Assembly (NCBI GenBank): GCA_963740455.1
Contig: CAVUEF010000025.1
Location: 1 to 64,000, forward strand
Origin: Paucibacter sp963740455
Lineage (GTDB): Bacteria; Pseudomonadota; Gammaproteobacteria; Burkholderiales; Burkholderiaceae_C
DNA: 64,000 nucleotides
Direction of reading: 5' to 3'
Shown: piece by piece, positions 51,741-59,648 of the stretch
How positions within the stretch are numbered: the stretch's first letter is position 1
Layout of the letters: each line of letters opens with the position of its first letter
Program-made: the position numbers and the translations under genes
The notes under the pieces: model-generated
The model's database searches: none
Seen by the model: the letters and a program-made list of their open reading frames with translations, nothing else
What the model was told of the DNA's origin: nothing

Positions 51741-52841
51741 TTGACTTCGGTCAGCGACCATTACTGGCAGCTGCTGGCCGAGCGCGGCTACCACAGCGAT
51801 CCGGCGCAGCTGCGTGCCGTGGCTGCCTTGCAGCGCTGCCAGACCGAGTGGGAGGACTACAAGTCGCGGCGCTCGAACGTCGTCACCAAACTCGTGATGC
51901 GCCCGCCGATTCCGCGCGGCGTCTATATGCATGGTGGCGTGGGGCGCGGAAAAAGTTTTCTGATGGATTGCTTTTTCAACGCCGTGCCGCTGACGCGCAA
52001 GACGAGGCTGCACTTCCATGAATTCATGCGCGAGGTGCACCGCGAGTTGCAGGACCTGAAAGGCACGGCCGACCCGCTCGACGAGTTGGGCCGGCGCATT
52101 GCGCGGCGTTACCGGCTGATCTGCTTCGACGAGTTTCATATCGCCGACGTGACCGACGCGATGATTCTGCACCGCTTGCTCAAGGCCCTGTTCGCGAACC
52201 GCGTGAGCATTGTCACGACGTCCAATTTCCACCCCGACGCGCTCTATCCGAACGGCTTGCACCGCGACCGCATCCTGCCCGGCATCGAGCTGTTGAAGGA
52301 CAAGCTCGAAGTCATCAATGTCGATGACGGCACCGACTACCGGTGCCTGAGCCTGCAGCATCTGAAGCTCTATCACCAACCGCTGAGCGCTGCTGGCGAG
52401 GCCGCGCTCGCCCGCGCCTTCGACGAGCTCGCCGAAGCCAAGGACGAGAGTCCGATGCTGCAGATCGAGCAGCGCAGCTTGCAGGCGCGACGCCGTGCCG
52501 GCGGCGTGGTCTGGTTCGATTTCAAGGCCTTGTGCGGCGGGCCGCGTTCGCAAAACGACTATCTGGAATTGGCCGCGCAATTCCACACCTTGCTGCTTTC
52601 GGGCGTGCCTGAGATGTCGCCGCGGCTGGCCAGCGAAGCGCGTCGTTTCACTTGGCTGATCGACGTGTTGTACGACCGCCGCGTCAAGCTCATCGTGTCG
52701 GCCGAGGTGCCTGTCGAAGCGCTCTACACCGAAGGGCCGCTCGCGCACGAGTTTCCCCGCACCGTGTCGCGGCTGCACGAGATGCAATCGGCACAGTACC
52801 TGGCGCTGCAGCGCCGCGAGGTGGATACTTCATTGACATGA
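51741..52841 (+). CDS. zapE: Cell division protein ZapE (AFG1-like ATPase)
   Basis: 366-residue AAA-type ATPase that in E. coli associates with the Z-ring late in division. Walker A is GGVGRGKSFLMDCFFNAVPL near residue 63 and Walker B is RLICFDEFHIADVTDAM, with sensor-like IVTTSNFHPDALYPNGLHRD. The start codon is TTG at 51741, in GCCTTGACTTCGG, read as M. It is 64 bp after lpdA; its stop overlaps the start of the following gene (ATGA). Confidence 0.92.
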   Translation: MTSVSDHYWQLLAERGYHSDPAQLRAVAALQRCQTEWEDYKSRRSNVVTKLVMRPPIPRGVYMHGGVGRGKSFLMDCFFNAVPLTRKTRLHFHEFMREVHRELQDLKGTADPLDELGRRIARRYRLICFDEFHIADVTDAMILHRLLKALFANRVSIVTTSNFHPDALYPNGLHRDRILPGIELLKDKLEVINVDDGTDYRCLSLQHLKLYHQPLSAAGEAALARAFDELAEAKDESPMLQIEQRSLQARRRAGGVVWFDFKALCGGPRSQNDYLELAAQFHTLLLSGVPEMSPRLASEARRFTWLIDVLYDRRVKLIVSAEVPVEALYTEGPLAHEFPRTVSRLHEMQSAQYLALQRREVDTSLT

Positions 52842-53476
52842 AAGCTCTTCGCTCCCCTTGGACGATGCTGGTGCTGCTTTGGCTTGCCGGTGCGGCGCTG
52901 GCCGAGAGCGAGTCCGAGCGAGAACTGTTGCGCCAGCAGCGGGCGCATATCGAAGCGGGCTATGCGGCGGCTATGCAAGAGTGCGCCGGAAAATTTCAAG
53001 TCACCGATTGCGAACTGGTGGCCCAAGCGCAGCGCCGCGCGACGCTGCGCTCGGTGTTGCAGCGCGAGCAGGCGCTGGACCTGGCCGTTCGCCAGCAGCA
53101 GGCGCAGGCGCGGCGCGAGCGCGTGGCCGGCAAGCAGCAGGCCAGGGCGCATGAAGCGCGGGCGCGCGCTCAGGCCGTGCAGGAGGCCAGCCTGAGTGCG
53201 CCACGTATCGCAGCCAGCGCCGCGACGGGTGGAGTGGCCACGCCACGCCCGCTCGAGAGCGACGAAGCCCAGGCAGTCCGCGCCGAGCAGGCGGCGCGCA
53301 AGGCCAGGCAGACCCGAGCCGCTACCGAGCAGCGCATCGAGCAGGCAAGACAGCATGAAATTGCAGTGCGAACGCGCGAGGCCGATCTGGTGGCCAAGGG
53401 CAAGCGCGCCGCTCCCTTGCCCCTGCCTGGCGCATCGGCCGTGATGACGGCGCCAGCCAGCACCGCGGGGCGCTGA
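52838..53476 (+). CDS. Secreted coiled-coil hypothetical protein
   Basis: 212 residues from ATG 52838, coupled to zapE by ATGA. Signal peptide MKALRSPWTMLVLLWLAGAA ends near residue 22 at ALA. The mature protein is Gln/Arg/Ala-rich and mostly helical (ERELLRQQRAHIEAGYAAAM, a long RRERVAGKQQARAHEARARA coil). It has one cysteine pair (MQECAGKF...TDCELVAQ). Two Pro/Ala linkers break the coil. Probably periplasmic; function unknown. Confidence 0.7.
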   Translation: MKALRSPWTMLVLLWLAGAALAESESERELLRQQRAHIEAGYAAAMQECAGKFQVTDCELVAQAQRRATLRSVLQREQALDLAVRQQQAQARRERVAGKQQARAHEARARAQAVQEASLSAPRIAASAATGGVATPRPLESDEAQAVRAEQAARKARQTRAATEQRIEQARQHEIAVRTREADLVAKGKRAAPLPLPGASAVMTAPASTAGR

Positions 53477-53482
53477 GCGAGT

Positions 53483-54250
53483 TCAGCCGCGCGATTCCAT
53501 GCGCACCACCGCGAGCGACAAGTTGTCGCCGCCGCCCCGGGCGCGCGAGCGCGCCTTGTCCACCAGCAATTCGACGGCTTCGCGCGGCGGCAGCGCCAGC
53601 AAGACTTCGCCCATCTCGCTCGCGGTGAAGTAGTGCCAGAGTCCGTCGCTGCAGGCCAGCAACGAGTCACCGATGTCGATGCGGTCGATCACGTGTTCGG
53701 ACATCGGCGGCTCTTGCAGCGTGCCCAGGCAGCCGGTCAGCAAATTGGACTGCGGGTGGACAGCGGCCTCAGCCTCGTCGATCTGGCCTTCATCGACCAG
53801 CCGCTGGACGAAGGAGTGATCCAAGGTGCGGCTGATCATTTCGGCGCCACGGAAGTGGTAAATCCTCGAGTCGCCCGCATGCACCAGATGGCAGCGGCGA
53901 TCCGGCCCGAGCAAGAAGGCGGCGAGTGTGCTGTGCGGCTCTTCTTCGGCGGTGATGGCGGTGAGCTTGATCATCAGATGCGCTTCGGACACCAATTGGC
54001 GCATCAGTTCGGCCGGGTCTTCGCTGTCAGGCGCAAAGCGCTCGAAAAGCTGTTTGGCGGTGAGAATGACCTGGTCCGACGCCTTGCGACCGCCGCTTTT
54101 GCCGCCCATGCCGTCGGCCAGCACGGCCAGCACACTGCCAGGCACACGCGGATGCGCGATGATCTCCACCTGGTCTTGCTGATACTGGCGATCGCCGCGG
54201 TGCAGACCGGTGGCGGCGTTCAGGCGGTAGCCTAGGGGTGCACGAATCAT
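53483..54250 (-). CDS. PP2C-family serine/threonine phosphatase
   Basis: 255 residues. Metal-binding motifs of the PPM/PP2C fold: RGDRQYQQDQ (motif 1 aspartate), VLAVLADGMGGKSGGRKASD (motif 2), HAGDSRIYHFRGAEMISRTL (motif 5-like) and DSLLACSDGLWHYF, then GGGDNLSLAVVRME near the end. Dephosphorylates phospho-Ser/Thr in proteins; the kinase partner is not in the window. Divergent from the YdcH-type gene, with 52 bp between the starts. Confidence 0.88.
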   Translation of the reverse strand: MIRAPLGYRLNAATGLHRGDRQYQQDQVEIIAHPRVPGSVLAVLADGMGGKSGGRKASDQVILTAKQLFERFAPDSEDPAELMRQLVSEAHLMIKLTAITAEEEPHSTLAAFLLGPDRRCHLVHAGDSRIYHFRGAEMISRTLDHSFVQRLVDEGQIDEAEAAVHPQSNLLTGCLGTLQEPPMSEHVIDRIDIGDSLLACSDGLWHYFTASEMGEVLLALPPREAVELLVDKARSRARGGGDNLSLAVVRMESRG

Positions 54251-54302
54251 ATTGAAAACTATAATCGCTTTGTTTGTCGGACCCGAGTGCCGAATTCAAC
54301 GA

Positions 54303-54506
54303 ATGGATGAAAACCTTCACTCACCACAACGTCGCCTGATCGAATTGCGCATGGAACATGCCGATTTGAACGCCATGGTGGATCGCATCGCTAGCGAATT
54401 GCCGATCGATCAGATGACCTTGCGTCGTTTGAAGAAGCGCCGCCTGGCACTGCGTGACCTGATCGCGCGGCTCGAGTGCGCCGGTGATCCCCCCGAACCG
54501 GCCTGA
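54303..54506 (+). CDS. YdcH family protein (DUF465)
   Basis: 67 residues from ATG 54303 (MDENLHSPQRRLIELRMEHA). It is a short amphipathic helical hairpin ending DQMTLRRLKKRRLALRDLIA, the standard DUF465 core. Function unknown in any organism I can name. The 101-bp gap to the helicase contains a hairpin GGGCTG CGCC CAGCCC (about 54538-54555) and a palindromic GC-rich run. Confidence 0.8.
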   Translation: MDENLHSPQRRLIELRMEHADLNAMVDRIASELPIDQMTLRRLKKRRLALRDLIARLECAGDPPEPA

Positions 54507-54607
54507 TGAGTGTTTGCGCTTCTGAGCGTCCCAAGGGCCGGGCTGCGCCCAGCCCGCCCCCCGTGGGGGTCAAGGAAGCTTGGGGCGACCCTGCGTTTCC
54601 TTGAGAC

Positions 54608-56674
54608 GTGTCCGGCGCAACGCGTCGTTTCGGCAGCTTTGGGGTTGTCCAGGTGAGCGTACAAGAGAAGACCGAACTCGAACAGTTGGTGGCGGCCGCG
54701 TTCGATGTGGGGGGGCCGCTGGCCCGGGCCGACGCTGGCTACACGCCGCGCGAACAACAGCAAGACATGACCCAGGCCGTGGCGCGGGCGATTGCCGAGC
54801 GCGGCACCTTGGTGGTCGAAGCCGGCACCGGCGTGGGCAAGACCTTTGCGTATCTGGTGCCCGCCCTGTTGTCGGGCAGTCGCACGTTGATCAGCACGGC
54901 CACCAAAAGCCTGCAAGACCAGCTCTTCCTGCGCGACTTGCCGCGCTTGCGCGAAGCGCTTCAAGTGCCGGCACAGACCGCATTGCTCAAGGGCCGCGGC
55001 AGCTATTTGTGCCTGCACCGCCTGAGTCAGGCGCGGCATACGGAGCCATTGACCGACCGGCGCGCGCTGCTGGCGCTGGCGCGCGTGGAGCGCTGGGCGC
55101 CGACCACGCAAAGCGGCGACCTCGCCGAACTCGACGGCCTGGACGACCGCTCACCGGTGATCCCCCTGGTGACCTCGACACGCGACAACTGTCTGGGCAG
55201 CGAATGCCCCGAGTTCCGCGCCTGCCATGTGGTGAAGGCAAGGCGCGAGGCGATGCTGGCCGATGTGGTGGTCGTGAATCACCATCTGTTCTTTGCCGAC
55301 GTGGCCTTGCGCGACAGTGGCGTGGCCGAACTGCTGCCCAGCGTGGACGTCGCCATCTTCGACGAGGCGCATCAGCTCCCCGAGGTCGGTGTGCAATTTC
55401 TGGGCACCTTGCTGGGCACGGCACAGCTGCTCGATTTTTCTCGCGACTTGTTGGCCCTGGGGCTGATTCAAGCGCGCGGCTTGCAGGACTGGCAGAGCCT
55501 GTGCGCCGCGGTCGAGCGCGCCGCGCGTGAGTTGCGCATGGCCGCTGCCGGCCCGCTGCGCGAGGTGCGTGGCATGCTCAAGCTGCGTTGGGAGGACCGG
55601 GCTGAAGGCGACGCATTCAAGGCTGCGCTCGAAGGCGTGGCCGCCAGCCTCGACGCTGCGGCCGCCGGCCTGAGCACGGTGTCCGAACTGGCGCCTGATT
55701 TCGTGCGCCTGCACGAACGCGCCTTGCAGTTTGTCGCGCTGGCTGGCGTCTTTCGCGGCACGGTGGCCGACGGGGCGGTGCGCTGGCTAGACCTGACCCC
55801 GCATACGGCACGCCTGGTCGAGTCACCGCTGGATATTCGCGCGGCCATGCAGGAGCAGATGACCCTGGCGCCCAAGGCCTGGGTGTTCACCTCGGCCACC
55901 TTGGGCGAGGACGAGCGGCTTACATGGTTCACCGAACCGGCCGGGCTGGACGACGCCACCGTGCTGCGCGTGGGCAGTCCGTTCGACTATGTCCACCATG
56001 CCCGGCTCTATGTGCCGCGCGGCTTTCCCAAACCCAGCGAAGCCGGTCACCCGCTGGCGGTGGCCGAGTTGGCGGCGTGCTGCGCCAGAGCGCTTGGCGG
56101 CCGCACCTTCGTGCTGACCACGACCTTGCGCAATTTGCAGAGCGTCGGTGAGGCCTTGATAGAGAAGTTCGAAGCGGCCGGCGACCACATCGCGGTGCTG
56201 ATCCAGGGTGGCGCGCCCAAGCGCGTGCTGTTGCAGCAGTTCATGGCGCAGCCGCGTTCGGTGCTGGTGGGTTCGCAAAGTTTTTGGGAAGGCATCGACG
56301 TGCCCGGTGACGCGCTGCAATGCGTGTTGATCGACAAGCTGCCGTTCCCGCCTCCGAACGACCCACTGGTCGAGGCACGCGTGCGCAAGCTTGAACTTGC
56401 CGGGCGCAATGCCTTCGTCGACTATTTTCTGGCCGAAGCGGCGGTCTCTCTCAAGCAAGGGGGCGGCCGGCTGATACGCACCGAGTCCGACAAAGGCCTG
56501 CTGGTGGTGTGCGATCCGCGCATGGCCAGCATGAATTACGGCAAGCGTCTGCGCGCCGCCCTGCCACCGATGAGCCTGGTCGCCAGCCAGGACGAGGCGA
56601 TGCAGTGGCTGCAAGGATTGAGCGTCGAGCGCGGGGCCGCTGCCGGCGCCGACTTGGCAAAGGCCTGGTCGTGA
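54608..56674 (+). CDS. ATP-dependent helicase, DinG/YoaA family
   Basis: XPD-like iron-sulfur helicase of 688 residues. Walker A is VVEAGTGVGKTFAYLVPALL near residue 70. Four cysteines for the cluster lie in YLCLHRLSQ, TRDNCLGSECPEFRACHVVK. DEAH box VAIFDEAHQLP near 250; motif VI QGGGRLIRTESDKG. The relatives unwind damaged DNA, R-loops or G-quadruplexes from 5' to 3'. GTG at 54608 was taken as start; GTG at 54653 (SVQEKTELEQLV) would give 673 residues and is equally plausible. Confidence 0.88.
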   Translation: MSGATRRFGSFGVVQVSVQEKTELEQLVAAAFDVGGPLARADAGYTPREQQQDMTQAVARAIAERGTLVVEAGTGVGKTFAYLVPALLSGSRTLISTATKSLQDQLFLRDLPRLREALQVPAQTALLKGRGSYLCLHRLSQARHTEPLTDRRALLALARVERWAPTTQSGDLAELDGLDDRSPVIPLVTSTRDNCLGSECPEFRACHVVKARREAMLADVVVVNHHLFFADVALRDSGVAELLPSVDVAIFDEAHQLPEVGVQFLGTLLGTAQLLDFSRDLLALGLIQARGLQDWQSLCAAVERAARELRMAAAGPLREVRGMLKLRWEDRAEGDAFKAALEGVAASLDAAAAGLSTVSELAPDFVRLHERALQFVALAGVFRGTVADGAVRWLDLTPHTARLVESPLDIRAAMQEQMTLAPKAWVFTSATLGEDERLTWFTEPAGLDDATVLRVGSPFDYVHHARLYVPRGFPKPSEAGHPLAVAELAACCARALGGRTFVLTTTLRNLQSVGEALIEKFEAAGDHIAVLIQGGAPKRVLLQQFMAQPRSVLVGSQSFWEGIDVPGDALQCVLIDKLPFPPPNDPLVEARVRKLELAGRNAFVDYFLAEAAVSLKQGGGRLIRTESDKGLLVVCDPRMASMNYGKRLRAALPPMSLVASQDEAMQWLQGLSVERGAAAGADLAKAWS

Positions 56675-56705
56675 CTTGAAGGTCGGGCTGGGGCTGACCT
56701 GCAGC

Positions 56706-57527
56706 TCACCAGAGCTTCCACCAGGCCTTTTGGTTGCCCAGACCCTGGCGCAAATAAGCGCTGTCCGGGAAGTTCTGTTTCAAGACGCGCTCGGCATCGT
56801 CGCTCAAGGTCTTGAGTCCCAGGTGTGCATAGCTTTGCATCATCAGGAACAGCGCCTCTTCGGCCGCTGGCGCATGCTGGAATTCCTGCACCGCCTGTTG
56901 CGCCCGGTTGGCGGCCGCCACATAGGCGCCGCGCGTGTAGTAGTAGCGCGCCACATGGACCTCGTATTGGGCCAGCGTATTGATGATGTAGTTGACGCGC
57001 AAGGTCGCATCGGCAGCGTACTTGGACTGCGGGTACTGATCGATCAATTGGCGGAATGCCAGCAAGGCATCGCGCGAGGCCTGCTGATCGCGCTCTGCCA
57101 GGCTCTGGTTGGCAATATTGCCGAACAGTCCCAGGTCGTCATTGAAGTTGACCACGCCCTTCATGTACAGCGCATAGTCCATCGCCGGACTCGACGGATT
57201 GAGCTTGATGAATCGATCCAAGGTGCTCAGTGCCTGCGCGCGTTCGCCGCTGCGGTAGTTGGCCCACGCCAAATAGAGCTGCGCCTGCTGAGCCATCAAG
57301 GTGCCTGCGGCGCGTCCCTCGATGCGCTCCAGCGTCTTGATGGCGCGGTCGTAGCCGCCGCTGTCCAGATCGTCCTTGGCGTCTGCGTACAATTTGTCCA
57401 GACTCGCCTGGGAGTTCGGATCGTCCTTGGGCTTACTGGCGCAACCGGCAAGCGCGGCCACCAGAAGGGCGCTGACCACGGTCCCGAGACCCAGCCGTCT
57501 CATCGTCTGCGCCGCTTGGCGCTTCAT
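56706..57527 (-). CDS. bamD: Outer membrane assembly lipoprotein BamD
   Basis: Essential BAM complex lipoprotein with TPR repeats. ATG 57527 gives 273 residues starting MKRQAAQTMRRLGLG with lipobox LAGC (about Cys28). TPR-like segments include YADAKDDLDSGGYDRAIKTL, QQAQLYLAWANYRSGERAQA, ALLAFRQLIDQYPQSKYAAD and HVARYYYTRGAYVAAANRAQ. Longer in-frame starts up to 57566 only add residues before the signal. Divergent from rluD with 70 bp between them, an arrangement typical of beta-proteobacteria. Confidence 0.93.
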   Translation of the reverse strand: MKRQAAQTMRRLGLGTVVSALLVAALAGCASKPKDDPNSQASLDKLYADAKDDLDSGGYDRAIKTLERIEGRAAGTLMAQQAQLYLAWANYRSGERAQALSTLDRFIKLNPSSPAMDYALYMKGVVNFNDDLGLFGNIANQSLAERDQQASRDALLAFRQLIDQYPQSKYAADATLRVNYIINTLAQYEVHVARYYYTRGAYVAAANRAQQAVQEFQHAPAAEEALFLMMQSYAHLGLKTLSDDAERVLKQNFPDSAYLRQGLGNQKAWWKLW

Positions 57528-57597
57528 CCACATCATGACCATGGTCCCTATGGCGGTGCAGTGCACCGTCCTGTGCTGAAAACGGAGTCGCGATTAT

Positions 57598-58575
57598 ATG
57601 GTTCAGCCAGGCGCTGACGTTGAAACGCTGGATGAAGCGGACATTTCCGAAGTGGGGCCGGCAGACTTGATCGACCAGCGCCCGGGCGTGGTGGCGCGCG
57701 AATGGCACGGCCAGCGACTGGACAAGCTGTTGGTGCAGCTCGCGCCAGAGTTCTCGCGCAGCTATTTGCAGAGTCTGATCGAGCGCGGCCATGTGCAAGT
57801 GGATGGCGTGGTCATGACAACCGCTTCTCGCAAGGTGCTGTCCGGCCAGAAGGTCTTGCTCGAATTGGTGCCCACCCTCGAGAGCCGCGCCTTCAAGCCC
57901 GAGGCGATGGACTTGAATCTGGTGTTCGAGGATGAACACCTGATGGTGGTCAACAAGCCGCCGGGGCTGGTGGTGCATCCTGCGGCGGGCAACTGGTCGG
58001 GCACCTTGATGAACGGCGTGCTGGCGCATCACGCGGCGGCCTCCAGCCTGGCGCGTGCGGGCATCGTGCACCGGCTCGACAAGGACACGTCGGGTCTGAT
58101 GGTGGTGGGCAAGTCGCTGGTGGCGGTGACCGCGCTGCAGCGCATGATTGCCGCCCGCGAAGTGCACCGCGAGTACCTGGCCATGACGCATGGCGTGGTG
58201 CCCAGGACACTCAGCATTGACGAGCCGATACGGCGCGACCCTCAGTCGCGCATTCGCATGGCGGCGTTGCCGGGTGGCAAGCCGGCGCGCACCGATGTCT
58301 TTCTGGTTGCCACATGCGAGGCCATGAGCGCGGTGCGCTGCGTGTTGCACACGGGTCGCACGCACCAGATTCGCGTGCATTTGTCGTGCAAGGGCTATCC
58401 CTTGCTGGCCGATGCTGTGTATGGCGGACGCCCGATGCTGGGTCTGACGCGACAGGCCTTGCACGCCACCAGGCTCGGCTTCGCGCATCCCGTCACCGCC
58501 AGGCCATTGAGTTTCGAGGCCGGGCTGCCGGACGATCTGGCGCCCGCCTGGGCTTACCTCACACAGCGGCACTGA
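57598..58575 (+). CDS. rluD: 23S rRNA pseudouridine synthase RluD
   Basis: 325 residues. Makes pseudouridine 1911, 1915 and 1917 in helix 69 of 23S rRNA by family assignment. The S4 domain is near residues 35-95 (QRLDKLLVQLAPEFSRSYLQ). The catalytic Asp is in IVHRLDKDTSGLMVVGKS. VVNKPPGLVVHPAAGNWSGT and TGRTHQIRVHLSCKGYPLLA are family signatures. The N-terminal 30 residues are an acidic extension. Confidence 0.94.
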   Translation: MVQPGADVETLDEADISEVGPADLIDQRPGVVAREWHGQRLDKLLVQLAPEFSRSYLQSLIERGHVQVDGVVMTTASRKVLSGQKVLLELVPTLESRAFKPEAMDLNLVFEDEHLMVVNKPPGLVVHPAAGNWSGTLMNGVLAHHAAASSLARAGIVHRLDKDTSGLMVVGKSLVAVTALQRMIAAREVHREYLAMTHGVVPRTLSIDEPIRRDPQSRIRMAALPGGKPARTDVFLVATCEAMSAVRCVLHTGRTHQIRVHLSCKGYPLLADAVYGGRPMLGLTRQALHATRLGFAHPVTARPLSFEAGLPDDLAPAWAYLTQRH

Positions 58576-58877
58576 CGCAACAGCGCGCCTCGAAATTTTC
58601 GCCGCACGGCAAAGCAGCGGTACAATCGGCCGCTAGTCGAACGCTTGCATCCGCTTTCGGTCCGTGCCCTAAGATGGCAGCACCCAAGCTTGAAGGCACA
58701 GCGCCGACCACAGTAGCTGCCCGCAAATGCGGGTGCAGCGCCGCCCCTCAGAGCCCGTCAACCGGCCGCCCGCTTCTTTTCAATTGCGTGTGGACCAGTC
58801 AAACCGGCAGCAAAGGGCCCGGTGATCAGCCCCAGAACTACCCTGCCGCAATGTCGGCGGAGACTTGATAACAGTCC
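58576..58877. other. 302-bp intergenic region with a possible 64-codon ORF
   Basis: Between rluD and scpB. ATG at 58674 opens a frame to 58868 (MAAPKLEGTAPTTVAARKCG on) with a C-terminal NCVWTSQTGSKGPGDQPQ segment. There is no clear ribosome binding site and no family I recognise, so I do not call it a gene. TAAGAT lies against the ATG. No terminator with a T-run was seen after rluD. Confidence 0.3.
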
Positions 58878-59648
58878 ATGAATACCCAGGATGCAAAGCG
58901 CGTCCTTGAGACCGCGCTCATTTGTGCGCAACAGCCTTTGCCGTTGCGCGACATGCGAACCCTGTTTGCCGATGAAATCGGCCCCGATACCTTGCGCGCA
59001 CTGCTCGATCAGCTGACGCGCGACTGGGACGGCCGCGGCGTGGAACTGGTGGCCTTGTCGACCGGTTGGCGTTTTCAAAGCCGCCCTGAATTGCGTGAAT
59101 ACCTGGACCGCCTGAACCCCGAAAAGCCGCAACGCTATTCGCGCGCCGTGATGGAGACCCTGGCCATCATCGCCTATCGTCAACCGGTGACGCGCGGCGA
59201 CATTGAAGACATTCGCGGTGTGGCCGTGAGCAGCCAGATCGTCAAGCAGCTCGAAGACCGTGGCTGGATCGAGGCCATCGGCTACCGCGAGGCGCCTGGG
59301 CGCCCGGCGCTGCTCGCCACGACCAGGCAGTTTCTCGACGACCTCGGTCTGGCCAGCCTTGCGCAACTGCCTGAACTCGAACATGGAACGCAGGTGACGC
59401 CGGCGTTCGAGCTGGCGCTGGCCGATCAGCCTTCGCTGTTGGATGCGACCCAGTCCGACCTGCCCCTGGACGACTTGCCGCTGCCAGACGAACTCGCTGG
59501 CGCAGACGCTGGCAGGCCGGCCTCCACCGGCCCCGAGCCGATGGCTTCTCTTTCTCCTGATTCCGGTTTGCCGGAACCCTTCTCCTCCCCACCCGCTGAG
59601 CCGGGCCCCGAGTCTGACAACGCTGACAAGGCGCAACGCGACGCATGA
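58878..59648 (+). CDS. scpB: Segregation and condensation protein B
   Basis: 256 residues. Dimeric winged-helix subunit that joins ScpA and SMC in chromosome condensation. Two winged helices span residues 1-165: RVLETALICAQQPLPLRDMR, RYSRAVMETLAIIAYRQPVT, RGDIEDIRGVAVSSQIVKQL and GYREAPGRPALLATTRQFLD. The last 70 residues are an acidic Pro/Ser-rich tail not seen in shorter homologues. The stop overlaps rluB (ATGA), so the two are coupled, a common order. Confidence 0.93.
   Translation: MNTQDAKRVLETALICAQQPLPLRDMRTLFADEIGPDTLRALLDQLTRDWDGRGVELVALSTGWRFQSRPELREYLDRLNPEKPQRYSRAVMETLAIIAYRQPVTRGDIEDIRGVAVSSQIVKQLEDRGWIEAIGYREAPGRPALLATTRQFLDDLGLASLAQLPELEHGTQVTPAFELALADQPSLLDATQSDLPLDDLPLPDELAGADAGRPASTGPEPMASLSPDSGLPEPFSSPPAEPGPESDNADKAQRDA

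Noticed and set aside
58674..58868. Possible small gene between rluD and scpB
   Set aside because: No ribosome binding site, unusual composition, and no family recognised; reported only as content of the intergenic stretch.
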